This document shows positions 1 through 6,865 of a DNA stretch of 12,534 bases, in pieces (position 1 is the first letter of the stretch; the number at the start of each line of letters is the position of its first letter). The DNA comes from Chloroflexota bacterium (GTDB lineage Bacteria > Chloroflexota > Dehalococcoidia > JABGRK01): contig DAOUZV010000020.1 in NCBI GenBank assembly GCA_030665485.1, positions 1 to 12,534 on the forward strand, read 5' to 3'. The notes under the pieces are model-generated. The model searched no databases and was not told the origin of the DNA. It saw nothing but the letters and a program-made list of their open reading frames with translations. Made by a program: the position numbers and the translations under genes.

Positions 1-1416
1 AGTATTGAAGATTACATCGCTCTGGGTGGATACGCCGCGCTGAGTAAAGCGCTTACCGCCATGAAGCCTGAACAGGTAATCGAAGAAGTAAAGAAGTCGG
101 GCCTTAGAGGGCGCGGCGGCGGCGGATTTCCCACCGGCAGAAAGTGGGAGTCGACACGCAATGCGGAATCCGATGATGGTGTCCGCTACGTAATATGTAA
201 CGCAGACGAAGGTGATCCTGGCGCATATATGGATAGAAGCCTGGTTGAGGGCAATCCTCACAGCATACTGGAAGGCATGATAATCGGGGCATATGCCATC
301 GGATCTACAGACGGATATATTTACATCAGGCATGAGTATCCGCTGGCCGTAGAAAACGTTAAAGCAGCTATTGCTCAGTCTGAGGAATACGGGCTGCTTG
401 GCGATAATATTCTGGGAACGGGCTTTAACTTCAGCATCACTATCGTTAAGGGTGGCGGTGCTTTTGTATGTGGTGAGTCCACCGCACTGATGGCCTCGCT
501 TGAGGGCAAGCCGGGTGATCCCAGAGCCAAGTATACACACACTTCGGACAAAGGATTGTGGGATAAGCCCACAAACCTGAATAATGTGGAAACGTGGGCT
601 AACGTTCCGTTGATTATAAACAAGGGTGCCGACTGGTACAACAAGATCGGCACGGCAAATAGTAAGGGAACCAAGGTGTTCTCGCTTGTGGGTAAGATCA
701 ACAACACTGGTCTTGTAGAAGTGCCCATGGGAATCAAGCTTAAAGAGATCATCTACGATATCGGAGGCGGCATTCCCGATGGCAAGCAGTTCAAGGCGGT
801 GCAGACTGGCGGTCCTTCCGGCGGGTGTATACCGGAGAACATGCTCGATTTAACGGTGGATTTCGACGAGCTTACCAAGGTCGGCTCGATGATGGGTTCC
901 GGCGGCATGATCGTTATGGACGAGACCACCTGCATGGTAGACATTGCAAAGTACTTTATCGCCTTGCTGGTCGGCGAATCATGCGGCAAGTGCGTTCCGT
1001 GCCGTGAGGGACTGAAAAGAATCCTCGATATTCTGACAGACATAACCGAGGGCAGAGGCAAGGAAAGCGACATCGCAATGCTGGAGCGTTTGTCCCGAAC
1101 CCTATATGACAGTGCACTCTGTCAGCTTGGTGGCACCGCACCTAATCCGGTACTAACCACGCTGAAGTACTTCAGAGATGAGTACGATGCGCATATCAAG
1201 GATAAGAAGTGTCCCGCAGGTGTGTGTAAAGAGCTTATTACCTACTCAATCGACAATGAGGAGTGCACCGGATGCAAGAGATGTATTAAGGAGTGCCCGT
1301 CAGAAGCTATCACGCCTCAGGGCAAGAAGGAGCCCGTAATACTGGATGCTGACAATTGTATCAAGTGTGGTTCCTGCTACGACGTATGCAAATTCAACGC
1401 AGTGGTGGTGAGGTAA
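1..1416 (+). CDS. nuoF: NuoF/HndC-like NADH-binding flavoprotein with C-terminal 2x[4Fe-4S] ferredoxin domain (5' partial)
   Basis: This is the FMN- and NAD(P)H-binding subunit of a complex I-like, hydrogenase-like or formate-dehydrogenase-like electron-transfer module. The frame is open from base 1 and the first codons read IEDYIALGGYAAL, typical internal NuoF sequence, so the gene begins upstream and the ATG at 61 is not the start. Seen in order: the glycine-rich RGRGGGGFPTG flavin/nucleotide loop (window codons 36-46), a CGESTALM segment, the GLWDKPTNLNNVETWANVP motif, the N3 cluster ligands SCGKCVPC with a distal Cys in ALCQLGG, and two CxxCxxCxxxC ferredoxin motifs at the C-terminus. That ferredoxin tail is usual in HndC/HydB-type subunits and absent from respiratory NuoF. 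The next gene starts 5 bp downstream. Which enzyme it serves cannot be told because the operon start is missing. Confidence 0.93.
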   Translation, partial: SIEDYIALGGYAALSKALTAMKPEQVIEEVKKSGLRGRGGGGFPTGRKWESTRNAESDDGVRYVICNADEGDPGAYMDRSLVEGNPHSILEGMIIGAYAIGSTDGYIYIRHEYPLAVENVKAAIAQSEEYGLLGDNILGTGFNFSITIVKGGGAFVCGESTALMASLEGKPGDPRAKYTHTSDKGLWDKPTNLNNVETWANVPLIINKGADWYNKIGTANSKGTKVFSLVGKINNTGLVEVPMGIKLKEIIYDIGGGIPDGKQFKAVQTGGPSGGCIPENMLDLTVDFDELTKVGSMMGSGGMIVMDETTCMVDIAKYFIALLVGESCGKCVPCREGLKRILDILTDITEGRGKESDIAMLERLSRTLYDSALCQLGGTAPNPVLTTLKYFRDEYDAHIKDKKCPAGVCKELITYSIDNEECTGCKRCIKECPSEAITPQGKKEPVILDADNCIKCGSCYDVCKFNAVVVR

Positions 1417-1421
1417 GTCTT

Positions 1422-2138
1422 ATGGTAAATATGATTATAGATGGCAGAAAAATAGAAGCTGAAGAAGGCCAAACCATTCTGGAAGTTGCGCGCGAGGAAG
1501 GTATTGATATACCTACCCTCTGTTACCATGAGGCGGTTAGCTCCGCCGGTGCGTGCCGCATGTGCGTGGTTGAGGCCGGAAAAGGTGGGCGCAGCAAGAT
1601 TGTGGCCTCCTGTCTTTATCCGGTTGAGGATGGTCTTGAGGTGGTTACCAATTCCGAAAGAGTGCTCGATTCGCGCAGAACCGTGATTGAGCTGCTGCTG
1701 GCGAGCTGTCCCAACTCTGAGATATTGCAGGAGATGGCAGCGGAGCTGGGCGTTGAAAGCACAGCGTTTAAGGCTGAGGACGAGAATAACCTGTGTATCC
1801 TCTGTGGTCTTTGCGTGCGTGCCTGCGACGAGGTTGTCGGAGTAAACGCTATAAGCCTGGTAAACCGCGGCACCAAGAGAGAGGTTTCCACTCCGTTCGA
1901 TGATGCCTCCGAGGCGTGCATTGGCTGTGGCTCGTGTCACTATATCTGCCCAACCGGCGCCGTTAAGATGGAGGACGCTGGTGGTGTTAGAAAGATAGAC
2001 AACTGGAATGTTGAGTTTGAGCTTGCCAAGTGCAAGACCTGTGGCAATTACTTCGCACCCAGGGCCCAGCTGGATTATATTAAGAATATCTATGGGATTG
2101 AAGAGGATCTAGAGAATTGCCCCAGTTGCAGCGCGTAG
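1422..2138 (+). CDS. Short NuoG/HndD-like Fe-S subunit: [2Fe-2S] plus two [4Fe-4S] domains, no catalytic domain
   Basis: A 238-residue cytoplasmic electron carrier related to the N-terminal part of NuoG, HndD and formate dehydrogenase alpha chains. A [2Fe-2S] site is formed by C34, C45, C48 and C64. The region that normally holds the His/Cys3 cluster (about residues 90-110) keeps only C96, so that cluster is probably lost. Two [4Fe-4S] motifs follow (C125/C128/C131/C135 and C166/C169/C172/C176). A tail with CxxC pairs at 204/207 and 233/236 may bind zinc or iron. No H-cluster or molybdopterin domain is present, so the catalytic partner must be another gene. The ATG at 1422 is chosen because GGTGAGG lies just upstream, inside the end of the preceding gene; ATG 1431 is an alternative. 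Spacing implies co-transcription with the NuoF-like gene. Confidence 0.88.
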   Translation: MVNMIIDGRKIEAEEGQTILEVAREEGIDIPTLCYHEAVSSAGACRMCVVEAGKGGRSKIVASCLYPVEDGLEVVTNSERVLDSRRTVIELLLASCPNSEILQEMAAELGVESTAFKAEDENNLCILCGLCVRACDEVVGVNAISLVNRGTKREVSTPFDDASEACIGCGSCHYICPTGAVKMEDAGGVRKIDNWNVEFELAKCKTCGNYFAPRAQLDYIKNIYGIEEDLENCPSCSA

Positions 2139-2144
2139 TATAAT
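2117..2144 (+). promoter_or_regulatory. Candidate promoter for tRNA-Pro
   Basis: TTGCCC (2117-2122), 16 bp, then a perfect TATAAT (2139-2144). The -35 box lies in the last codons of the Fe-S gene. The predicted start near 2151 is about 12 bases before the tRNA 5' end. Confidence 0.55.
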
Positions 2145-2162
2145 TATGCTGCGCTTCTATTT

Positions 2163-2239
2163 CGGGGTGTGGCGCAGTTGGCTAGCGCGCATGCTTTGGG
2201 AGCATGAGGTCGGCGGTTCAAGTCCGCCCACCCCGACCA
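2163..2239 (+). tRNA. tRNA-Pro (anticodon UGG)
   Basis: Complete cloverleaf of 77 nt including an encoded CCA end (2237-2239). The acceptor stem CGGGGTG (2163-2169) pairs with CACCCCG (2229-2235). The anticodon stem CATGC/GCATG (2190-2194 with 2202-2206) encloses the loop TTTGGGA with anticodon TGG at 2197-2199. The T stem GGCGG/CCGCC (2212-2216 with 2224-2228) encloses TTCAAGT. UGG reads CCA and, through wobble, other proline codons. Confidence 0.97.
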
Positions 2240-2283
2240 TGTACAGCAGGGAAGGGGTACTATAGTTAACATAATATTATTGA

Positions 2284-2318
2284 AGCGTGTCTATATATAA
2301 AAGGCACGCTTTTTCTTT
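2284..2318 (+). terminator. Rho-independent terminator after tRNA-Pro
   Basis: An 8-bp stem AGCGTGTC/GGCACGCT with one G-T pair and an AT-rich loop is followed directly by TTTTCTTT. It ends only 12 bases before the yggU start, so the downstream gene needs a promoter inside or very close to this hairpin, or depends on read-through. Confidence 0.75.
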
Positions 2319-2330
2319 AGCACAAAGAAC

Positions 2331-2636
2331 ATGTCAGACAGTATTGTAAGAATTTCAGTTAAGGTTCAACCCGGCGCACGCAAGAACTGCATAACCGGTT
2401 ACTCAGATAGCGTGCTGCGGGTAAAGATTGCGGCACCTCCGGTGGAGGGCAAGGCCAATAAGGAGCTTATCGCATATTTTAGCGACATAATTGATGTCAG
2501 AAAAAGCGCCATCACTATAGAAAAAGGGCAAACTAGCAGGAACAAGCTCATATCTATTGAGGGGGTGGATGAAGCTCGTCTGAGTATCGTAATCGACGAT
2601 ATACTGAGATCAGGAACCCAGAACAAGCTTTTCTAG
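2331..2636 (+). CDS. yggU: YggU/DUF167 (UPF0235) family protein
   Basis: A 101-residue protein of a widespread small family whose molecular role is not established. The family landmarks are present: VQPGARKN near residue 12, APPVEGKANKEL around residues 36-47, and GQTSRNK around residue 65. The length is normal for the family. The ATG at 2331 is the natural N-terminus, but no good Shine-Dalgarno site precedes it (only a weak AAAGAA). The 3' end overlaps the end of the convergent aldolase gene by 27 bp. It follows the tRNA terminator closely and does not obviously share an operon with a neighbour. Confidence 0.85.
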   Translation: MSDSIVRISVKVQPGARKNCITGYSDSVLRVKIAAPPVEGKANKELIAYFSDIIDVRKSAITIEKGQTSRNKLISIEGVDEARLSIVIDDILRSGTQNKLF

Positions 2637-3443
2637 TTTTTTACTCAGTTCGTACGGATCCTGCCGCTGCCATATATTACGTCCCACCGCCACGCCAATG
2701 GCTCCCGCTTTCAAAACGTTACCAACAGTATTCAAAAATTCATCATCCGTATTGGTCATCGAACCACCGGACATGACTACCTTGGTTGGTGCAGCGCTTT
2801 CAACAACACGTTTGAAACCTTCTATTGATCCCGTGTTTTTTACCTTGACGATGTCTGCCCCGAGCTCCATACCAACCCTAGCTGCGTAGGAAACGATTGC
2901 GGGCGTTTCGTCTATGGCCATGCCGCCTTTTTCCTGCTCCTCGATGGCCAGTTGCATAGTCTTTGACGTCGACAGATTGTCCATGATAGCTCGGCCTCGG
3001 GGATACATCCAGCCGATCACCGGTAAATCGTTGCCGTGAGCCTCGCTGACGATATCGGCAAGTTCTCTGTTCATTTCATGCTCATAGCTGGAGCCGGTAT
3101 AGACGGTATAACCTACCGCCGTTGCTCCTAATACAATGGCGTCCTCCACCGAATACAGTTGCGGAGAGTAGGGATCGTCTTCGGTAAATAACTCCGATTT
3201 GCCGTTCAGTTTTAGAATCAATGGTATACCGGAATCCATGATCTCCCTGTGGTATTTTTCTGCCAGCCCGGCGTGCAGTACAAGACTGGTGAAGCCGCCT
3301 TTTACTGCTATATCAAGTATATATTCAAAATTTCGGCTCTTCGGATTTTTAGTAAAGTCTCTAGGCCCGTGCTCCAATCCCTGATCGTAGGCCAAAATCA
3401 TCGACCGTCCATTTGGCATGATTTTATCCAGGTTTTCTTTCAT
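2610..3443 (-). CDS. fba: Archaeal-type class I fructose-bisphosphate aldolase (DhnA family)
   Basis: Cleaves fructose 1,6-bisphosphate to dihydroxyacetone phosphate and glyceraldehyde 3-phosphate, or runs the reverse reaction in gluconeogenesis, through a Schiff base. The 277-residue length suits the archaeal/DhnA TIM-barrel family. Landmarks are AYDQGLEHGP (residues 18-27), the Schiff-base region ADIVKVKNTGS (196-206, with K200 or K202 as the lysine), a GWMYPRG strand around 144-150, and the phosphate-binding end SGGSMTNTDDEF with VGRNIWQRQDP. The ATG at 3443 has TAGGAGCT just upstream; the TAG in it is the stop codon of pfkA, 10 bp away, so the two are probably translationally coupled. A related aldolase-like function (for example ADH synthase) is possible, but pairing with phosphofructokinase strongly favours FBP aldolase. 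Confidence 0.92.
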   Translation of the reverse strand: MKENLDKIMPNGRSMILAYDQGLEHGPRDFTKNPKSRNFEYILDIAVKGGFTSLVLHAGLAEKYHREIMDSGIPLILKLNGKSELFTEDDPYSPQLYSVEDAIVLGATAVGYTVYTGSSYEHEMNRELADIVSEAHGNDLPVIGWMYPRGRAIMDNLSTSKTMQLAIEEQEKGGMAIDETPAIVSYAARVGMELGADIVKVKNTGSIEGFKRVVESAAPTKVVMSGGSMTNTDDEFLNTVGNVLKAGAIGVAVGRNIWQRQDPYELSKKLEKLVLGS

Positions 3444-3453
3444 AACTTAGCTC

Positions 3454-4491
3454 CTAACCGAAGAACTTCTCTGCAACTTTGTATATGCTAAGGTCCACGG
3501 GCCGTATCCCGCCCTGCACTTTCTCCAAAGGCACATCGGTTACCTTGTTGTTTTTGAGTGCCACTAATCTGCCATATTTTCCCTCTTTAACAAGTTCAAT
3601 CGCTCTAACTCCAAAGTGCGTAGCCAGACTGCGGTCGTAGGCCACAGGTGTGCCTCCACGCTGGACGTACCCCAGCGCGGAAAATCTGGTGTTAAAATCG
3701 GTTCTGGACGAGATGATCTCGGCCATGAATCTGCCCACACCGCCAAGCTTAGAAGACTTGCCCTCTATGTTGTATTTATGAGTTTTTCCTTTAATCATTG
3801 TCCCTTCTGCTACAACAATTATGCTGAAGCTGATACCACGTTTGCCCCTGTCCACAAGCATCTGTATGAGCCTATCGATTTTTTTATCGTCCATAATTAT
3901 TTCAGGAATAAGTATAAAATCTGCTCCATTGGCCATGCCGGCGTAGGTGGCAATCCAGCCTGCGTTGCGGCCCATAACTTCGAGTATCATCACACGGTGA
4001 TGACTGGCAGCTGTAGAGCGGAGTCTGTCCAGTGCATCTGTAGCCACCTGTACTGCGGTTTGAAAGCCGATGCAATATTCGGTGCCTCTGACGTCGTTAT
4101 CTATTGTTTTGGGAATGCCGATAACGGGCAGCCCCATTTGCCACATTTCGAGGGTGCAATTGAGGGTACCATCGCCACCAAGTACGATTAATCCCTCCAG
4201 CCCCAGCCTTTTAACCGAGTTAAGCACCTGCTGTGGGCCGTCTTCAATATCAAAGGGGCTGGTTCGTGAAGTACTCAGAATAGTTCCGCCTCTGTCGATG
4301 ATGTTCGAGGTGTTAATGCGGTCCAGCAGGATGATGTTGCTTTTTTCGCCGAGCAGCCCCTGCCAGCCTCTGATAATACCGATTACGTCATATCCGGCAG
4401 CAATGGCCGATTTCGCAGCAGCCCTGATTGCTGCATTGAGGCCAGGGCAATCGCCACCGCTGGTAAGTATTCCAATACGTTTTTTGTCCAT
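3454..4491 (-). CDS. pfkA: 6-phosphofructokinase (PfkA family, probably ATP-dependent)
   Basis: Phosphorylates fructose 6-phosphate to the 1,6-bisphosphate, the substrate of the aldolase encoded just downstream. In the 345-residue protein: ILTSGGDCPGLNAAIR (residues 8-23), GGDGT (105-109), PKTIDND (127-133, catalytic Asp131) and EVMGRNAGWIA (171-181). Gly108 matches E. coli Gly104, the position that is Asp in PPi-dependent enzymes; Lys128 matches position 124, which is Gly in E. coli and Lys in PPi-dependent and some ATP-dependent enzymes. The G/K pair favours ATP as donor and the mixed-substrate (group III-like) subfamily. The start at 4491 is set by the conserved MDKKRIGILTSGG N-terminus and a GGGGAG site 8 bases upstream; the open frame continues upstream with no family similarity. 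Confidence 0.94.
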   Translation of the reverse strand: MDKKRIGILTSGGDCPGLNAAIRAAAKSAIAAGYDVIGIIRGWQGLLGEKSNIILLDRINTSNIIDRGGTILSTSRTSPFDIEDGPQQVLNSVKRLGLEGLIVLGGDGTLNCTLEMWQMGLPVIGIPKTIDNDVRGTEYCIGFQTAVQVATDALDRLRSTAASHHRVMILEVMGRNAGWIATYAGMANGADFILIPEIIMDDKKIDRLIQMLVDRGKRGISFSIIVVAEGTMIKGKTHKYNIEGKSSKLGGVGRFMAEIISSRTDFNTRFSALGYVQRGGTPVAYDRSLATHFGVRAIELVKEGKYGRLVALKNNKVTDVPLEKVQGGIRPVDLSIYKVAEKFFG

Positions 4492-4545
4492 CTTTGTATC
4501 TCCCCTTCTCGCAACGAGGCGGGAACAAATCGTGCTTAGTATGGC

Positions 4546-4574
4546 AGTATAGCACTGGCCAGTTGGCAAAGCAA
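4546..4574 (-). promoter_or_regulatory. Candidate extended -10 promoter for pfkA-fba, with palindrome in the spacer
   Basis: Read on the minus strand: TTGCTT, 17 bp, TATACT preceded by TGC (extended -10). The predicted start is near 4538, giving a leader of about 47 nt. The spacer contains the perfect palindrome ACTGGCCAGT (4554-4563), a possible repressor site. Confidence 0.5.
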
Positions 4575-4602
4575 TATCATCCGAGATCAATTCCACACGA
4601 TA

Positions 4603-4632
4603 TTGCGCCCGTGTTGCTAAAAGCGTTAGAAT
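4603..4632 (+). promoter_or_regulatory. Weak candidate promoter for the PPC-domain gene
   Basis: TTGCGC (4603-4608), 18 bp, TAGAAT (4627-4632), with a predicted start near 4639, upstream of the GGGAGA ribosome site. The -35 match is poor. Confidence 0.35.
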
Positions 4633-4663
4633 GTCAAGCAATAGACGGTTACGGGAGATAGAT

Positions 4664-5107
4664 ATGAAGGTAAGCGAGGGTAAAATAGGCAGAGTGTTTG
4701 TTATTAGGTTGGAAGACGGCGACAGATTACCTATGTGCATAGAACAGTTTGCCGATGAGAATGGGATCTATACGGGTCATATAATTCTTGTAGGGGGTAT
4801 TGGTGGCGGCGAGGTGGTGGTTGGCCCCAGAAATTCAAATCAGAGGCCTCCTGAGCCAATGCTGCTGCCGATAGACGGTGCGCATGAGGTAGCGGGTGTG
4901 GGAGTTATCGCTCCCGGGCCGGATGGCAAGCCGCAGCTTCATATACACGCTGCACTTGGCAGGTCGGGGCAAACGATGACGGGGTGCCTGAGGCCTGGTG
5001 TAGATACGTGGATTGTGGCAGAGGCAATTATATATGAAATCGTTGGTGCCAAAATGGGCCGCTTGCTGGATTCGGAGACGGGGTTTGCATTGCTGGGCCT
5101 GATATAG
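4664..5107 (+). CDS. PPC/DUF296 domain protein
   Basis: A 147-residue protein that is essentially one PPC (plants and prokaryotes conserved, DUF296) domain, a fold that forms trimers. In plants it occurs with AT-hooks in DNA-binding proteins; bacterial single-domain members have no settled function. Seen: an N-terminal RVFVIRLEDGDRLP strand, the glycine-rich GHIILVGGIGGGEVVVG segment (residues 38-54), and LHIHAALGRSG with H93 and H95, which could bind a metal as in structurally known prokaryotic members. No AT-hook is visible. The ATG at 4664 is preferred over 4631 because GGGAGA lies 6 bases upstream and the similarity begins there. It diverges from pfkA with 172 bp between starts. Confidence 0.82.
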   Translation: MKVSEGKIGRVFVIRLEDGDRLPMCIEQFADENGIYTGHIILVGGIGGGEVVVGPRNSNQRPPEPMLLPIDGAHEVAGVGVIAPGPDGKPQLHIHAALGRSGQTMTGCLRPGVDTWIVAEAIIYEIVGAKMGRLLDSETGFALLGLI

Positions 5108-5136
5108 AGCATAAGGGTGATTTTGTATCTAAAGTA

Positions 5137-5165
5137 TTGACAATTAGTATTGCATAGATTATGCT
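5137..5165 (+). promoter_or_regulatory. Promoter for the KPVAE-repeat small protein
   Basis: Consensus TTGACA (5137-5142), 17 bp, TATGCT (5160-5165). The predicted start near 5172 leaves a leader of about 45 nt carrying GGGAGG before the start codon. Confidence 0.6.
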
Positions 5166-5216
5166 CAGCGGCATATAGACAAGGGCTTGAAAAATAAATC
5201 ATCTGGGAGGTATAGG

Positions 5217-5399
5217 ATGTCTTTTTTGGATAAAGTCAAGTCGTGGTTTGGAGGCAGTTCCGCGCCGGTGGTAGAAGAGCCGCCTGCCAAAAAGGAGAAG
5301 CCTGCTGCGGCTAAACCGGTAGCAGAAGCTAAACCGGTAGCAGAAGTTAAACCGGTAGCCGAGGAAGAGGAGCCCAAGCCACCCGAAGCTGCCGCATAG
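5217..5399 (+). CDS. Small Ala/Pro/Lys/Glu-rich protein with KPVAE hexapeptide repeat
   Basis: Unrecognised 60-residue protein. It starts with MSFLDKVKSWFGG, a short potentially amphipathic helix, followed by a low-complexity tail rich in Ala, Pro, Lys, Val and Glu, including three hexapeptides (AKPVAE, AKPVAE, VKPVAE) and an acidic, proline-rich end. There is no signal peptide or clear transmembrane segment; the helix might touch a membrane or a partner protein. GGGAGG lies 6 bases before the ATG at 5217; an in-frame ATG at 5187 lacks such a site. A consensus-like promoter upstream and a terminator downstream make it a single-gene unit and argue that it is really expressed. No function is proposed. 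Confidence 0.72.
   Translation: MSFLDKVKSWFGGSSAPVVEEPPAKKEKPAAAKPVAEAKPVAEVKPVAEEEEPKPPEAAA
5310..5363 (+). repeat. 18-bp tandem repeat, three copies, inside the small protein gene
   Basis: Units at 5310-5327, 5328-5345 and 5346-5363. The first two are identical (GCTAAACCGGTAGCAGAA) and the third differs at three bases. Each encodes a six-residue KPVAE unit in frame, so copy-number change would not break the reading frame. Confidence 0.9.
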
Positions 5400-5470
5400 A
5401 TAATCGACAGAAGTATTCTATTTGTAGCTTTTGTTGAGAAATCATCTTTTGTTTCTTATGGCTTAACATT

Positions 5471-5511
5471 AACGCTGACTCATGCATACATGCGGTTGGC
5501 GTTTTTGTTTT
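5471..5511 (+). terminator. Rho-independent terminator after the small repeat protein
   Basis: AACGCTGAC (5471-5479) pairs with GTTGGCGTT (5495-5503) with two G-T pairs, and the loop can form a short CATG/CATG inner stem. It is followed by TTTTTGTTTT. On the minus strand no T-run follows, so it does not clearly serve the convergent radical SAM gene. Confidence 0.7.
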
Positions 5512-5544
5512 ACTAGCAAGGTTTTTGAAAGACTTGGTATAGCC

Positions 5545-6810
5545 TTAGGTACTAAAGTGCTGGTAGTTGAAAACGTTTAGAATTGCTTCTTCAACCTTCT
5601 CCTCCGCATCCGGCGCATCACTTTCCACGCTACGCCAGGCATCAGCAATAATGGTGTCTATCTCAGAATTGAAGTTGCCGTAACTTCTGTAGTGCCCCGT
5701 GTACTTTCGCAGCTTAAAACTGAGCCTCTCTTTTTTGGGCAGTGCCTTGTAATCGGCTATAATCTTCAGTATTTCCCCTTTGTCCTCCGGCAAATGTCCT
5801 TCTACCTCAAACAGCAGGTTGTCAATGTGGTCGCTTACCAGATAGGATGTACATGTAAGGTTCTGGATGAAAAGTTCCATCTCGTCAATCATCTCGTCTT
5901 CGGTCGGCAGTTCAAAGTTGCCAGCTTCGAATTCGTCGTAGAGCGGCGTGCCCTGCCGGATCTTCAGTGTACGCAGTCTTATGAAATCAGGTTTGCCTAT
6001 TTCGTTAAGTACTCTCGCAGTTTCAATCGCATGTACTTTTGACCATTTCCTGCCGCCCAACCCGGGCATTACGTATTCCGACAGCTCTATACCAGCCTCA
6101 ACGGTTTTTCTGCCGGCGTCTATCTGTTCTTCCGCAGTAACGCCCTTTTGTTGGTACTCCAGCACTTCATCAGCGCCGGATTCCAGCCCAATGTGAACCC
6201 TAGAGAGCCCAGCGTCGTGCAGTTCCTTCATTTCATCCAGTGATTTCTTGCTTATGGTCTTGGCCCTGGCGTATGAGGTAATACGTTCTATTTTGGGGAA
6301 GGTCTTCTTCAAGTATCTCAGGGCCTCTGCCAATTCGGGTGTGCGCATCACCAGGCTGTTGGAGTCTTGTATGAACATGGTTTTTTCACCAGAATCGATC
6401 CAGTTGGTTATATGCATCAGCGCCTGATAGTTGTCCTCAAGCTCTTTTCCGCCAACAGAGTTTCCGTATATATCCGGGTTGCCTCTAAGTATTGCCCTTA
6501 ATACGTGATTATTCACCTGACCGGCGTATCCCAACTTCTTCGAAGCTGCTAGTATCTCATCGTAAATGCCTTTGATTATATCTATATCGTTTTTTATCTC
6601 ATCTACCGGTTTGTACTCGAACTTCATGCCGATGCGGCCGCGTCTGCCGGCACAGAAAAGACATCTGTTCCAGGAACAGCGCCTGGTAAATCTAATCAGC
6701 AGCGAGCGCGCCGCACCCTCGCTGGGTGGCCTGGCCGGCCCCATGTCGTACGAAAAACCCCTCATCTTATCTACATTCATCTTGTAGGTCTGCTCTGCGT
6801 TTTTGTTCAT
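5545..6810 (-). CDS. Radical SAM protein (COG1032-like) with CX4CX2C motif
   Basis: A 421-residue radical S-adenosylmethionine enzyme of unknown substrate. The cluster-binding cysteines are C45, C50 and C53 (CSWNRCLFC), spaced CX4CX2C instead of the usual CX3CX2C. A barrel follows with recognisable strands: a segment around MFIQDSNSLV, RITSYARAKT, the SAM-binding-like RVHIGLESGADEVL, and EYVMPGLGG. The C-terminal third is charged, helical and without extra cysteine clusters; no B12-binding domain precedes the core. The start at 6810 (MNKNAEQ) is set by GGAGAG five bases upstream; the open frame extends 28 codons further without a ribosome site. It stands alone on the minus strand and its neighbours give no clue to substrate. 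Confidence 0.85.
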   Translation of the reverse strand: MNKNAEQTYKMNVDKMRGFSYDMGPARPPSEGAARSLLIRFTRRCSWNRCLFCAGRRGRIGMKFEYKPVDEIKNDIDIIKGIYDEILAASKKLGYAGQVNNHVLRAILRGNPDIYGNSVGGKELEDNYQALMHITNWIDSGEKTMFIQDSNSLVMRTPELAEALRYLKKTFPKIERITSYARAKTISKKSLDEMKELHDAGLSRVHIGLESGADEVLEYQQKGVTAEEQIDAGRKTVEAGIELSEYVMPGLGGRKWSKVHAIETARVLNEIGKPDFIRLRTLKIRQGTPLYDEFEAGNFELPTEDEMIDEMELFIQNLTCTSYLVSDHIDNLLFEVEGHLPEDKGEILKIIADYKALPKKERLSFKLRKYTGHYRSYGNFNSEIDTIIADAWRSVESDAPDAEEKVEEAILNVFNYQHFST

Positions 6811-6865
6811 ATAATCTCTCCAAGTGCGGTAAAAATATCGACGTTTGTTTAAATCCTCTATATAT

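Noticed and set aside
1377..1940. 187-codon minus-strand open frame opposite the NuoG-like gene
   Set aside because: Shadow of the Fe-S gene; no supporting start signals or domains.
3616..4191. 191-codon open frame on the plus strand opposite pfkA
   Set aside because: It lies wholly antisense to a clear phosphofructokinase, shows no recognisable family or ribosome site, and its composition reads as a reverse-strand shadow.
4492..4740. Long N-terminal extension of PfkA from an upstream start
   Set aside because: The extension has no similarity to PFKs, crosses the predicted promoter and the divergent gene start, and the ATG at 4491 has a good ribosome site.
5310..5363. CRISPR-like array
   Set aside because: The 18-bp units are directly adjacent with no spacers and encode an in-frame hexapeptide repeat.
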